64,000 bases of DNA from Rutidosis leptorrhynchoides (Eukaryota; Streptophyta; Magnoliopsida; Asterales; Asteraceae): assembly GCF_046630445.1 (NCBI RefSeq), contig NC_092339.1, positions 51,831,501 to 51,895,500 on the forward strand, given 5' to 3'. Made by a program: the position numbers and the translations under genes. This document shows, piece by piece, positions 10,817 to 23,200 of the stretch (position 1 is its first letter; each line of letters opens with the position of its first letter). Below the pieces are notes generated by a model. The model did not search any database. It saw nothing but the letters and a program-made list of their open reading frames with translations, and was not told the DNA's origin.

Positions 10817-12659
10817 TGATGTGGTAGCGTGAGGGTACGAAATAGTATTATTTTTAATACAAAATACTACAAAATATGACACAAGTTTTATTAATTTACG
10901 GATGGGATATACCTAAACCTTGCTACAACACTATAGGCAGTGTACCTAATCGTAGAGTAGTGTAGTTTTTAGTAAGTCCGGTTCGTTCCACAGGGAGCTG
11001 GTGATACTTACTATATTTTTAACTATATTTATACAAAATATATATAATTATATAAGTAGTAATATTATTATAAAAGAGGGGTTTTACCGTTTAATGACCG
11101 GTTTGTCGATTCTATATTTTAAGCGTAAAGATAAATGACGATAATTAAAGTGCGTAAAATAATGACAATAAATAAAATGACAGTAAATAAAATTGCGAGT
11201 AATAAAATGACAGTAAATAAAGATACGATGAGAAATATAATAAAAGAATTATGCTTATTTAAACTTCCGTAATCATGATGTTTGACGTGTTGATTTTAAT
11301 TTATTACCATGGGTTAATTGTCCTTTGTCCTGGTTTATTTGATACGTCTATCTGGTTTTTGTCCATAATAGTCCATCGGTCATAAATATAAAGTGCGAGT
11401 ATCCTCGTCAAATTACCCTTATACCCGAAGTCAAATATTCCAACTGATTAAGGATTTAAACTGTGACGCAGTTATCACTTCTGTCAACAATTACACCAGT
11501 TATCACTGTATGTAATCCACCCCTGTTTTAATTAGTTTATGAATATTAATTCATCCACTTGATCAGAATGAATAATCAATTACCCAACCCAATTGATTAA
11601 TTAAATGATTATAACAGATTCCATATGAACGTCACTAAATAGGACAACCATAATCATTATTAATTATTAGGTTAATTAATTTGAAGATAGGTTCGACAGA
11701 CTCCAATGAGTTGTCACTCAATTAGACAATACCCCCCATCTATTAATAGTCAATAGTCCAATTTCCACAAGTGTCGTTCTTTTGTCCAAACCCCAATTAT
11801 GGTACAAAGCCCAATTACCCAATTTTAGTAATTAGCCCAACATCATGATTACTTCGTTTTAAATAAGCATAATAATAACTTAGCTACGAGACATTAATAT
11901 AAAAAGGTTGAACATAACTTACAATGATTAAAAATAGCGTAGCGTTACACGGACAGAATTTCGACTTACATACTCAAAAGATCTCTATCATAAATCTTAT
12001 TATTATCATAATTTAAAATTAAAATTAAGATTATTGTTATATCTGATTACATTAACATTATGATAGAGAATTATAAATATAGATATTGATATTTGATATA
12101 GAAAAGTAAGAAAAAGATAGAAAAAAATGATCGAAGAAAAAAAAAAGTCGTCCCCCATTTTTGATCGTAAATCATCGCTTTTATAGCGAAATTAGAAATT
12201 GAATTTTCATTTACGACCCCTGAACTATGCTCAATTAACAACTTTTTATTATTTAATATTATTCTTATTATGAATTATTTAAATATTATATTTTATTCTT
12301 GTGCATAGTTGACTCGTAATTTTTACACCGTTGCGTCGAGCGCTGAAAGTTGGTTCATGCCTCGGTTCCGGATTTTCGAACGCCCTTTCGTACAATTTTA
12401 TATCGTGTACTTTGCGTTTTGTAACTTGTACTCTTGTCATTTTTAGACGTTCTTCATCAATAATTTGAACCTTTTTGATTGTATCTTGTACATTTGAGCT
12501 TTTTGGACCTTTGCGTCTTCAAATCTTCGTTTTCGCCTTTTGTCTTCGCACTTATTTAAAATAAACGAATATTACTCGAAAATGGAACAATTGCAACTAA
12601 AATCTTGTCTTTCTTTGGGGATTTTGCTATGAAATATATGTTCCTTTTTAGCCTTATCA
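10817..12659 (-). repeat. 5' LTR of A2
   Basis: 1843-bp LTR with TG/CA ends. On the minus strand a TATA box (CTATAAAAG, 12178-12186) splits it into a U3 of about 0.5 kb and a long R-U5 of about 1.35 kb. At its right edge the sequence switches at 12660 into the LTR of element B at a site that is continuous in the intact B and C LTRs, which marks this as an insertion point. Confidence 0.88.
12178..12186 (-). promoter_or_regulatory. TATA box in A2 5' LTR
   Basis: CTATAAAAG on the minus strand, flanked by the inverted pair TTTCGC / GCGA. In the shared LTR six bases covering this box are missing. Assignment as the core promoter rests on motif and position only. Confidence 0.6.
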
Positions 12660-13560
12660 TGTATGGATTAGATATAAAGGATATGTAATTTTGTTTTCAT
12701 GTAAATAAGTCATGAATGATTACTCATATTTTTGTAATTTTATGAGATATTTCATGCTAGTTGCCAAATGATGGTTCCCACATGTGTTAGGTGACTCACA
12801 TGGGCTGCTAAGAGCTGATCGTTGGAGTGTATATACCAATAGTACATACATCTAAAAGCTGTGTATTGTACGAGTACGAATACGGGTGCATACGAGTAGA
12901 ATTGTTGATGAAACTGAACGAGGATGTAATTGTAAGAATTTTTGTTAAGTAGAAGTATTTTGATAAGTGTATTGAAGTCTTTCAAAAGTGTATAAATACA
13001 TATTAAAACACTACATGTATATACGTTTTAACTGAGTCGTTAAGTCATCGTTAGTCGTTACATGTAAGTGTTGTTTTGAAACCTTTAGGTTAACGATCTT
13101 GTTAAATGTTATTAACCCAATGTTTATAATATCAAATGAGATTTTAAATTATTATATTATCATGTATAAATATCTCTTAATATGATATATATACATTAAA
13201 TGTCTTTACAACGATAATTGTTACATATATGTCTCGTTTAAAAATCATTAAGTTAGTAGTCTTGTTTTTACATATGTAGTTCATTGTTAATATACTTAAT
13301 GATATGTTTACTTATCATAGTATCATGTTAACTATATATATATATATATATATATCCATATATATGTCATCATATAGTTTTTACAAGTTTTAACGTTCGT
13401 GAATCACCGGTCAACTTGGGTGGTCAATTGTCTATATGAAACATATTTCAATTATTCAAGTCTTAACAAGTTTGATTACTTAACATGTTGGAAACATTTA
13501 ATCATGTAAATATCAATCTCAATTATTATATATAAACATGGAAAAGTTCGGGTCACTACA
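12660..13560 (-). repeat. 3' LTR of B, first 0.9 kb only
   Basis: The minus strand starts TGTAGTGACCCGAACTTTTC at 13560 and matches 22557-23455 of the 5' LTR. It stops at the insertion point of array A, beside the candidate TATA region of the LTR. It contains a short (TA)n run at about 13335-13357. The 77-residue frame at 12752-12985 is present in all B/C LTRs but lies in U3 and is not supported as a gene. Confidence 0.85.
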
Positions 13561-13591
13561 GTACCTACCCGTTAAATAAATTCCGTCCCGA
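13561..13591 (-). promoter_or_regulatory. Polypurine region next to 3' LTR of B
   Basis: On the minus strand a short inverted pair (AATTTCGGGACGGAATT) is followed by TTAACGGGTAGGTAC directly at the LTR. The last 15 bases occur again before gag at 18356-18371. The plus-strand primer should lie here by position; the motif is not purely purine. Confidence 0.6.
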
Positions 13592-13595
13592 AATT

Positions 13596-16500
13596 TTAAG
13601 CTGTTGAAGGTGTTGACGAATCTTCTGGAAATAGATGCGGGTATTTCTTCTTCATCTGATCTTCACGCTCCCAGGTGAACTCGGGTCTTCTACGAGCATT
13701 CCATCGAACCTTAACAATTGGTATCTTGTTTTTCTTAAGTCTTTTAACCTCACGATCCATTATTTCGACGGGTTCTTCGATGAATTGAAGTTTTTCGTTG
13801 ATTTGGATTTCATCTAACGGAATAGTGAGATCTTCTTTAGCAAAACATTTCTTCAAATTCAAGACGTGGAAAGTGTTATGTACAGCAGCGAGTTGTTGAG
13901 GTAACTCAAGTCGGTAAGCTACTGGTCCGACACGATCAATAATCTTGAATGGTCCAATATACCTTGGATTTAATTTCCCTCGTTTACCAAATCGAACAAC
14001 GCCTTTTCAAGGTGCAACTTTAAGCATGACCATCTCTCAAATTTCAAATTCTATATCTTTTCTTTTAATGTCAGCGTAGCTCTTTTGTTGACTTTGGGCG
14101 GTTTTCAACCGTTGTTGAATTTGGATGATCTTCTCGATAGTTTCTTGTATAATCTCCGGACCCGTAATCTGTCTATCCCCTACTTCACTCCAACAAATCG
14201 GAGACCTGCACTTTCTACCATAAAGTGCTTCAAACGGCGCCATCTCAATGCTTGAATGGTAGCTGTTGTTGTAGGAAAATTCTGCTAACGGTATATGTCG
14301 ATCCCAACTGTTGCCGAAATCAATAACACATGCTCGTAGCATGTCTTCAAATGTTTGTATCGTCCTTTCGCTCTGCCCATCAGTTTGTGGATGATAGGCA
14401 GTACTCATGTCTAGACGAGTTCCTAATTCTTGCTGTAATGTCTGCCAGAATCTTGAAATAAATCTGCCATCCCTATCAGAGATAATAGAGATTGGTATTC
14501 CATGTCTGGAGACGACTTCCTTCAAATACAGTCGTGCTAACTTCTCCATCTTGTCATCTTCTCTTATTGGCAGGAAGTGTGCTGATTTGGTGAGACGATC
14601 AACTATTACCCAAATAGTATCAAAACTACTTGCAGTCCTTGGAAATTTAGTGATGAAATCCATGGTAATGTTTTCCCATTTCCATTCCGGGATTTCGGGT
14701 TGTTGAAGTAGACCTGATGGTTTCTGATGCTCAGCTTTGACCTTAGAACACGTCAAACATTCTCCTACGTATTTAGCAACATCGACTTTCATACTCGGCC
14801 ACCAAAAATGTTTCTTGAGATCCTTGTACATCTTCCTCGTTCCAGGATGTATTGAGTATCTGGTTTTATGTGCTTCTCTAAGTAAAATTTCTCTCATATC
14901 TCCAAATTTTGGTACCCAAATCCTTTCAGCCCTATACCGGGTTCCGTCTTTCCGAATATTAAGATGCTTCTCCGATCCTTTGGGTATTTCATCCTTTAAA
15001 TTTCCCTCTTTTAAAACTCCTTGTTGCGCCTCCTTTATTTGAGTAGTAAGGTTATTATGAATCATTATATTCATAGATTTTACTCGAATGGGTTCTCTGT
15101 CCTTCCTGCTCAAGGCATCGGCTACCACATTTGCCTTCCCCGGGTGGTAACGAATCTCAAAGTCGTAATCATTCAATAATTCAATCCACCTACGCTGCCT
15201 CATATTCAGTTGTTTCTGATTAAATATGTGTTGAAGACTTTTGTGGTCAGTATATATAATACTTTTGACCCCATTTAAGTAGTGCCTCCAAGTCTTTAAT
15301 GTAAAATCAACCGCGCCTAATTCCAAATCATGCGTCGTATAATTTTGTTCGTGAATCTTCAATTGTCTAGACGCATAAGCAATCACCTTCGTTCGTTGCA
15401 TTAATACACAACCGAGACCTTGCTTTGATGCGTCACAATAAATCACAAAATCATCATTCCCTTCAGGCAATGACAATATAGGTGCCATAGTTAGCTTTTT
15501 CTTCAATAACTGAAACGCTTTCTCTTGTTCATCATTCCATTCAAATTTCTTCCCTTTATGCGTTAATGCAGTCAAGGGTTTTGCTATTCTGGAAAAGTCT
15601 TGGATGAACCTTCTGTAGTAACCAGCTAGTCCTAAAAACTGGCGTATGTGTTTCGGAGTTTTCGGGGTTTCCCACTTTTCAACAGTTTCTATCTTTGCCG
15701 GATCCACCTTAATACCTTCTTTGTTCACTATGTGACCGAGGAATTGAACTTCTTCCAACCAAAATGCACACTTTGAAAACTTAGCGTACAATTCTTCCTT
15801 CCTCAATACTTCTAACACCTTTCTCAAATGTTCACCGTGTTCTTGGTCATTATTTGAGTAAATAAGTATGTCATCAATAAAAAAAATGACAAACTTGTCA
15901 AGGTATGGTCCACACACTCGGTTCATAAGGTCCATGAACACTGCTGGTGCATTAGTTAAACCAAACGGCATGACCATAAACTCGTAATGACCGTAACGTG
16001 TTCTGAAAGCAGTCTTTGGAATATCATCTTCTTTCACCCGCATTTGATGATACCCGGAATGTAAGTCAATCTTTGAATAAACAGACGAGCCTTGTAGTTG
16101 ATCAAATAAGTCGTCGATTCTCGGTAGTGGGTAGCGGTTCTTGATGGTAAGTTTGTTCAACTCTTGGTAGTCGATACCCAACCTGAATGTACCATCTTTC
16201 TTCTTGACAAACAAAACAGGAGCTCCCCACGGTGATGTGCTTGGTCGAATGAAACCACGCTCTAAAAGTTCTTATAATTGGCTTTGCAGTTCTTTCATCT
16301 TGCTGGGTGCGAGTCTGTAAGGAGCACGATCTATTGGTGCAGCTCCTGGTACAAGATCTATTTGAAATTTAACGGATCGATGTGGGGGTAATCCCGGTAA
16401 TTCTTTCGGAAATACATCGGGAAATTCTTTTGCAATGGGAACATCATTGATGCTCTTTTCTTCAGTTTGTACTTTCTCGACGTGTGCTAGAACAGCATAG

Positions 16501-17311
16501 CAACCTTTTCTTATTAGTTTTTGTGTCTTCAAATTACTAATAAGATGTAGCTTCGTGTTGCCCTTTTCTCCGTACACCATTAAGGGTTTTCCTTTTTCTC
16601 GTATAATGCGAATTGCATTTTTGTAACAAACGATCTCTGCTTTCACTTCTTTCAACCAGTCCATACCGATTATCACATCAAAACTCCCTAACTCTACTGG
16701 TATCAAATCAATCTTAAATGTTTCGCTAACCAGTTTAATTTCTCGATTCCGACATATATTATCAGCTGAAATTAATTTACCATTTGCTAATTCGAGTAAA
16801 AATTTACTATCCAAAGGCGTCAATAGACAACTTAATTTAGCACAAAAATCTCTACTCATATAGCTTCTATCCGCACCCGAATCAAATAAAACGTAAGCAG
16901 ATTTATTGTCAATAAGAAACGTACCCGTAACAAGCTCCGGGTCTTCCTGTGCCTCTGCCGCATTAATATTGAAAACTCTTCCGCGGCCTTGTCCATTCGT
17001 GTTATCCTGGTTCGGGTAATTTCTAATAATGTGGCCCAGTTTTCCACATTTATAACAAACTACATTGGCATAACTTGCTCCGACACTACTTGCTCCGCCA
17101 TTAATCGTTCCGACACCATTTGTTCCTTTCATTCTATTAACCCCTGGTCCGTAGACCTCACACTTCGCCGCGCTATGACCATTTCTTTTACACTTGTTGC
17201 AAAATTTGGTGCAGAACCCCGAGTGATACTTTTCACACCTTTGGCATAGCTGCTTCTGATTGTTGTTGTTGTTGCGGTTATTATTGTTGTTGGGATGATT
17301 GTTGTAGTTGC

Positions 17312-17384
<73 letters not shown>

Positions 17385-18218
17385 GGGCCGTTTGTTATAG
17401 TTGCGATTGATGTTGCGATTGTTGGGATAATTGTTGCGATTATTGTTGTAATTACTGTTGTTGTTGTATTGGTGATTCTTATCACCGTTTTCCTCCCACT
17501 TTCTTTTGACTTGCTTCACATTGGCCTCTTCAGCAGTCTGTTCTTTAATTCTTTCTTCAATCTGGTTCACTAGTTTGTGAGCCATTCTACATGCCTGTTG
17601 TATGGAGGCGGGCTCGTGTGAACTTATATCTTCTTGGATTCTTTCCGGTAATCCTTTCACAAATGCGTCGATCTTCTCTTCCTCATCTTCGAATGCTCCC
17701 GGACACAATAGGCACAATTCTGTGAATCGTCTTTCGTACGTGGTAATATCAAATCCTTGGGTTCGTAACCCTCTAAGTTCTGTCTTGAGCTTATTGACCT
17801 CGGTTCTGGGATGGTACTTCTCATTCATCAAGTGCTTGAATGCTGACCACGGTAGTGCGTACGCATCGTCTTGTCCCACTTGCTCAAGATAGGTATTCCA
17901 CCATGTTAACGCAGAACCTGTGAAGGTATGAGTAGCATACTTCACTTTGTCCTCTTCAGTACACTTACTTATGGCAAACACCGATTCGACCTTCTCGGTC
18001 CACCGTTTCAATCCGATCGGTCATTCGGTTCCATCAAATTCCAAAGGTTTGCAGGCAGTGAATTCTTTGTAGGTGCATCCTACACGATTTCCTGTACTGC
18101 TAGATCCAAGGTTATTGTTGGTATGTAGCGCAGCCTGTACTGTGGCTATGTTTGAAGCTAGAAAAGTACGGAATTCCTCTTCATTCATATTCACGGTGTG
18201 TCGAGTAGTCGGTGCCAT
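13596..18218 (-). pseudogene. gag-pol polyprotein of B with four premature stops
   Basis: One reading frame of about 1540 codons starts at ATG 18218 (MAPTTRHTVN). From N to C: gag core, Asn-rich linker, three Cys/His modules, protease (DSGAD), RT (FIDDIL), RNase H (CDASKQGLG), integrase (HHCC, then DDE with [11 protein letters not shown]) and a C-terminal chromodomain ending near YPHLF. Compared with copy C the frame is broken by TGA at 18021, TAA at 16272, TGA at 14037 and a TGA near 14007; no frameshift is needed. The last knuckle has lost its final Cys (Tyr instead). The frame then stays open to the natural TAA at 13596. The element could not supply its own replication proteins as it stands. 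Confidence 0.88.
17312..17385 (-). repeat. Coding (AAC)n microsatellite, poly-Asn of B gag
   Basis: A pure triplet run encodes about 25 consecutive Asn in the linker before the zinc knuckles; copy C has about 10 at the same place. Polyasparagine tracts here are low-complexity linkers that expand by slippage. Confidence 0.85.
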
Positions 18219-18355
18219 TTCCTTCAAAATAGTCAAATGGAACAAGTTAATCATACAGAATATTAAGAGTAGTTAATAGTATTTCGTAGCATAATATGAA
18301 CTCATTTATAAAAGCTTTTTCTTCATATTAGCGTTTTATAAGTTTAAATTCGGGT

Positions 18356-18371
18356 AGTACCTACCCGTTAA
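18356..18371 (-). promoter_or_regulatory. Polypurine-like motif repeated upstream of B gag
   Basis: The minus strand reads TTAACGGGTAGGTACT, identical to the motif that abuts the 3' LTR. It lies between the F-box stop and the gag start. It could act as a second plus-strand primer, or be the scar of joining an extra-gene module to gag-pol. Confidence 0.5.
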
Positions 18372-18558
18372 GTTCATACTTAGTAGCTAATATACAATTC
18401 AACTACTACAATTCTATATGAAAAACTGATTATAATAATATTTCGCGTTCAAACTTTTACACAATATTTTACAAACTTACAATACGCTTATTTTACATAT
18501 AGCATGAAATATAGCACACAATAAATTTGATACAAGATGGTTGTGAAGATAATTCTAG

Positions 18559-19242
18559 CTAGTACACAAGTCGTTCAGCAAAGGCAATAAAGACACGTAA
18601 TTCATACGTCCAGAAACAAGTCATGCATTCTGGTTTTACTAGGATTACTTCCCATCCCTGGTCTTGTGGAACATAACCGTTATGGCCGTTGATAAGACAG
18701 CATGTTGTAACGTCGTTAAAGGGACGAGGGTTACGTAATGTCCAACAGTCCTGTAACAATCTAAAAACCTCATTTCTTACCCCAATTACCGACTCCGTCA
18801 CTTGTGGGAACGTTTTGTTTAATAGTTGTAGCCCGATGTTCTTGTTCTCACTTTGGTGAGAAGCGAACATTACTAATCCGTAAGCATAACATGCTTCTTT
18901 ATGTTGCATGTTAGCCGCTTTTTCTAAATCAAGAAGTCCAATATTCGGATATATTGAGTCAAAATAATTTCTTAACCCATTGCGTAAAATAGCATTTGGG
19001 TTCCCCGCAATATATGCGTCAAAGTAAACACATCGTAACTTATGGATTTCCCAATGTGATATCCCCCATCTTTCGAACGAAAGCCTTTTATAAACCAAGG
19101 CATTCTTGGAACGTTCTTCGAATGTCTTACAAACTGATCTCGCCTTAAATAGTTGTGCCGAAGAATTCTGACCGACTCTAGACAAGATTTCATCAATCAT
19201 GTCTCCGGGTAGGTCTCCTAAAATATTGGGTTGTCTATCCAT
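18559..19242 (-). CDS. F-box/Sel1-like protein carried by retrotransposon B
   Basis: Intact 227-residue frame. Residues 8-50 form an F-box (LPGDMIDEILSRV, then VCKTFEERS). Residues about 80-135 look like a Sel1-type helical repeat (AANMQHKEACYAYGLVMFAS). The C-terminus has a CMTCFWTYEL motif. This layout is what I recall for plant F-box proteins of the At2g35280/At1g67623 type. F-box proteins recruit substrates to SCF ubiquitin ligases through SKP1. It lies between the acidic gene (137 bp upstream) and gag, in element sense. A splice-acceptor-like CAG lies 15 bases before the ATG. By eye there are eight substitutions against copy C. The start is the only ATG before the F-box. Confidence 0.8.
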   Translation of the reverse strand: MDRQPNILGDLPGDMIDEILSRVGQNSSAQLFKARSVCKTFEERSKNALVYKRLSFERWGISHWEIHKLRCVYFDAYIAGNPNAILRNGLRNYFDSIYPNIGLLDLEKAANMQHKEACYAYGLVMFASHQSENKNIGLQLLNKTFPQVTESVIGVRNEVFRLLQDCWTLRNPRPFNDVTTCCLINGHNGYVPQDQGWEVILVKPECMTCFWTYELRVFIAFAERLVY

Positions 19243-19256
19243 TTTGTGTTTTTATA

Positions 19257-19278
19257 CTGTAAAATAGACAAGAGTTAG
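19257..19278 (-). promoter_or_regulatory. Splice-acceptor-like site before B F-box gene
   Basis: The minus strand shows a branch-point-like CTAAC, a pyrimidine stretch and TTTTACAG, 15 bases before the F-box ATG. The same arrangement is present in C and, with one change in the branch point, in C'. The donor site is not identified. Confidence 0.4.
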
Positions 19279-19381
19279 ATTCATAAAAAAAAATTACTTA
19301 TTAATACAAGCAATTTTTACATATATCATAAAGCATAAGCACACTATATTACATATATTACACCACACGAATACAACTATC

Positions 19382-19996
19382 TTATTCTGACTCGCTTGTT
19401 TCTTCTTCTTCGGTTTTGGTTCGTTTTGCCAAGTTTCTAGGGATATATGATGTTCCCCTAATACGAGCCGTCGTTTTCCACATTGGTTTAGAAAAACCTG
19501 GTGGTTTAGAGGTTCCCGGGTCATTGTTACAACTTAAGGACTTCGGGGGTTGACGATACATATAAAGTTCATCGGGGTTGGAATTAGATTTCTCTATTTT
19601 TATGCCCTTTCCCTTATTATTTTCTTTTGCCTTTTTAAATTCAGTTGGGGTAATTTCTATAACATCTTCGGAATTCTCGTCGGAATCCGATTCATCGGAG
19701 AATTGGTAATCCTCCAAATATTTTGCTTCCTTGGCGGAAACACCATTGACCATAATTAACCTTGGTCGGTTGGTTGAGGATTTTCTTTTACTTAACCGTT
19801 TTATTATTTCCCCCACCGGTTCTATTTCTTCATCCGGTTCTGATTCTTCTTCCGGTTCCGATTCTTCTTCCGGTTCCGACTCTTCTTCCGGTTCCTCTTC
19901 GGGAACTTGTGAATCAGTCCACGAATCATTCCAATTTACATTTGACTCTTCATTATTATTAGGTGAGTCAATGGGACTTGTTCTAGAGGTAGACAT
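19382..19996 (-). CDS. Acidic repeat protein carried by retrotransposon B
   Basis: Intact 204-residue frame starting MSTSRTSPIDSP. Residues about 30-60 are tandem EEESEP repeats made by an 18-base minisatellite. The middle is acidic (SDESDSDEN). The C-terminal half is basic and Pro/Gly-containing and ends with an acidic tail (EEEETSESE). I recognise no domain. It is the first gene after the primer site and occurs at the same place in C' (207 residues, intact) and C (stop at codon 26). Possible roles, such as a nucleic-acid or chromatin interactor, are guesses. Confidence 0.65.
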   Translation of the reverse strand: MSTSRTSPIDSPNNNEESNVNWNDSWTDSQVPEEEPEEESEPEEESEPEEESEPDEEIEPVGEIIKRLSKRKSSTNRPRLIMVNGVSAKEAKYLEDYQFSDESDSDENSEDVIEITPTEFKKAKENNKGKGIKIEKSNSNPDELYMYRQPPKSLSCNNDPGTSKPPGFSKPMWKTTARIRGTSYIPRNLAKRTKTEEEETSESE

Positions 19997-20190
19997 CTAT
20001 CACATAATATCAAACGCGTTAAGAGATTAATATATCACATAATATTCACATGTTAAAAATATATAGTTTCCAACAAAATTTGTTAAGCAATCATTTTTCA
20101 AGTAAACACGGTCGAAGTCCAGACTCACTAATGCATCCTAACAAACTCGATAAGATACACTAATGCAAAATTCTGGTTCTCTAAGACCAA

Positions 20191-20203
20191 CGCTCGGATA
20201 CCA
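20191..20203 (-). promoter_or_regulatory. Primer binding site of B (variant initiator-Met)
   Basis: The minus strand reads TGGTATCCGAGCG, two bases from the LTR. The usual plant initiator-Met site is TGGTATCAGAGC; position 8 is C instead of A here and in C and C'. Confidence 0.7.
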
Positions 20204-20205
20204 AC

Positions 20206-23200
20206 TGAAATGTCCCGTTCTTATTGATTAAAAACGTTCCATATTAATTGATTTCGTTGCGAGGTTTTGACCTCTATATGAGACGTTTTTCAAAGACTGC
20301 ATTCATTTTAAAACAAACCATATACTTTATTTCATCAATAAAGGTTTAAAAAGCTTTACGTAGATTATCAAATAATGATAATCTAAAATATCTTGTTTAC
20401 ACACGAGCATTACATAATGGTTTACAATACAAATATGTTACAACAAAATAAGTTTCTTGAATGCAGTTTTTACACAATATCATACAAGCATGTACTCCAA
20501 ATCTCGTCCTTATTTAAATATGCGACAGCGGAAGCTCTTAATAATCACCTGAGAATAAACATGCTTAAAACGTCAACAAAAATGTTGGTGAGTTATAGGT
20601 TTAACCTATATATATCAAATCATAATAATAGACCACAAGATTTCATATTTCAATACACATCCCATACATAGAGATAAAAATCATTCATATGGTGAACACC
20701 TGGTAACCGACATTAACAAGATGCATATATAAGAATATCCCCATCATTCCGGGACACCCTTCGGATATGATATAAATTTCGAAGTACTAAAGCATCCGGT
20801 ACTTTGGATGGGGTTTGTTAGGCCCAATAGATCTATCTTTAGGATTCGCGTCAATTACGGTGTCTGTTCCCTAATTCTTAGATTACCAGACTTAATAAAA
20901 AGGGGCATATTCGATTTCGATAATTCAACCATAGAATGTAGTTTCACGTACTTGTGTCTATTTTGTAAATCATTTATAAAACCTGCATGTATTCTCATCC
21001 CAAAAATATTAGATTTTAAAAATGGGACTATAACTCACTTTCACAAATTTTTACTTCGTCGGAAAGTAAGACTTGGCCACTGGTTGATTCACGAACCTAT
21101 AACAATATATACATATATATCAAAGTATGTTCAAAATATATTTACAACACTTTTAATATATTTTGATGTTTTAAGTTTATTAAGTCAGCTGTCCTCGTTA
21201 GTAACCTACAACTAGTTGTCCACAGTTAGATGTACAGAAATAAATCGATAAATATTATCTTGAATCAATCCACGACCCAGTGTATACGTATCTCAGTATT
21301 GATCACAACTCAAACTATATATATTTTGGAATCAACCTCAACCCTGTATAGCTAACTCCAACATTCACATATAGAGTGTCTATGGTTGTTCCGAAATATA
21401 TATAGATGTGTCGACATGATAGGTCGAAACATTGCATACGTGTCTATGGTATCTCAAGATTACATAATATACAATACAAGTTGATTAAGTGATGGTTGGA
21501 ATAGATTTGTTACCAATTTTCACGTAGCTAAAATGAGAAAAATTATCCAATCTTATTTTACCCATAACTTCTTCATTTTAAATCCGTTTTGAGTGAATCA
21601 AATTGCTATGGTTTAATATTGAACTCTATTTTATGAATCTAAACAGAAAAAGTATAGGTTTATAGTCAGAAAAATAAGTTACAAGTCGTTTTTGTAAAGG
21701 TAGTCATTTCAGTCGAAAGAACGACGTCTAGATGACCATTTTAGAAAACATACTTCCACTTTGAGTTTAACCATAATTTTTGGATATAGCTTCATGTTCA
21801 TAATAAAAATCATTTTCTCAGAATAAAAACTTTTAAATCAAAGTTTATCATAGTTTTTAATTAACTAACCCAAAACAGCCCGCGGTGTTACTACGACGGC
21901 GTAAATCCGGTTTTACGGTGTTTTTCGTGTTTCCAGGTTTTAAATCATTAAGTTAGCATATCATATAGATATAGAACATGTGTTTAGTTGATTTTAAAAG
22001 TCAAGTTAGAAGGATTAACTTTTGTTTGCGAACAAGTTTAGAATTAACTAAACTATGTTCTAGTGATTACAAGTTTAAACCTTCGAATAAGATAGCTTTA
22101 TATGTATGAATCGAATGATGTTATGAACATCATTACTACCTTAAGTTCCTTGGATAAACCTACTGGAAAATAGAAAAATGGATCTAGCTTCAACGGATCC
22201 TTGGATGGCTCGAAGTTCTTGAAGCAGAATCATGACACGAAAACAAGTTCAAGTAAGATCATCACTTGAAATAAGATTGTTATAGTTATAGAAATGGAAC
22301 CAAAGTTTGAATATGATTATTACCTTGTATTAGAATGATAACCTACTGTAAGAAACAAAGATTTCTTGAGGTTGGATGATCACCTTACAAGATTGGAAGT
22401 GAGCTAGCAAAGTTGAAAGTATTCTTGATTTTATGTAACTAGAACTTGTAGAATATATGAAGAACACTTAGAACTTGAAGATAGAACTTGAGAGAGATCA
22501 ATTAGATGAAGAAAATTGAAGAATGAAAGTGTTTGTAGGTGTTTTTGGTCGTTGGTGTATGGATTAGATATAAAGGATATGTAATTTTGTTTTCATGTAA
22601 ATAAGTCATGAATGATTACTCATATTTTTGTAATTTTATGAGATATTTCATGCTAGTTTCCAAATGATGGTTCCCACATGTGTTAGGTGACTCACATGGG
22701 CTGCTAAAAGCTGATCATTGGAGTGTATATACCAATAGTACATACATCTAAAAGCTGTGTATTGTACGAGTACGAATACGGGTGCATACGAGTAGAATTG
22801 TTGATGAAACTGAACGAGGATGTAATTGTAAGCATTTTTGTTAAGTAGAAGTATTTTGATAAGTGTATTGAAGTCTTTCAAAAGTGTATAAATACATATT
22901 AAAACACTACATGTATATACATTTTAACTGAGTCGTTAAGTCATCGTTAGTCGTTACATGTAAGTGTTGTTTTGAAACCTTTAGGTTAACGATCTTGTTA
23001 AATGTTATTAACCCAATGTTTATAATATCAAATGAGATTTTAAATTATTATATTATCATGATATTATCATGTATGAATATCTCTTAATATGATATATATA
23101 CATTAAATGTCTTTACAACGATAATCGTTACATATATGTCTCGTTTAAAAATCATTAAGTTAGTAGTCTTGTTTTTACATATGTAGTTCATTGTTAATAT

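Larger units (their letters stand above)
1..12659 (-). mobile_element. Tandem array of gag-protease LTR elements (A1 + A2)
   Basis: Two near-identical minus-strand units lie head to tail, offset by about 7811 bp: LTR 10817-12659, internal A2, LTR 3018-4854, internal A1. A1 runs off the window at position 1. The middle LTR serves as 3' LTR of A2 and 5' LTR of A1. The internal part codes only for gag and an aspartic protease. The 2.3 kb between the protease stop and the 3' LTR shows no reverse transcriptase, RNase H or integrase. The protein belongs to the Athila/Tat side of Ty3/gypsy. The architecture resembles the non-autonomous terminal-repeat elements with a GAG domain (TR-GAG). Mobilisation would need enzymes supplied by another element (inference). 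The right end sits inside the 3' LTR of element B. Confidence 0.85.

Noticed and set aside
17129..17573. Poly-Thr and poly-Val frames overlapping B gag
   Set aside because: Shadow frames of the Asn-coding (AAC)n tract.
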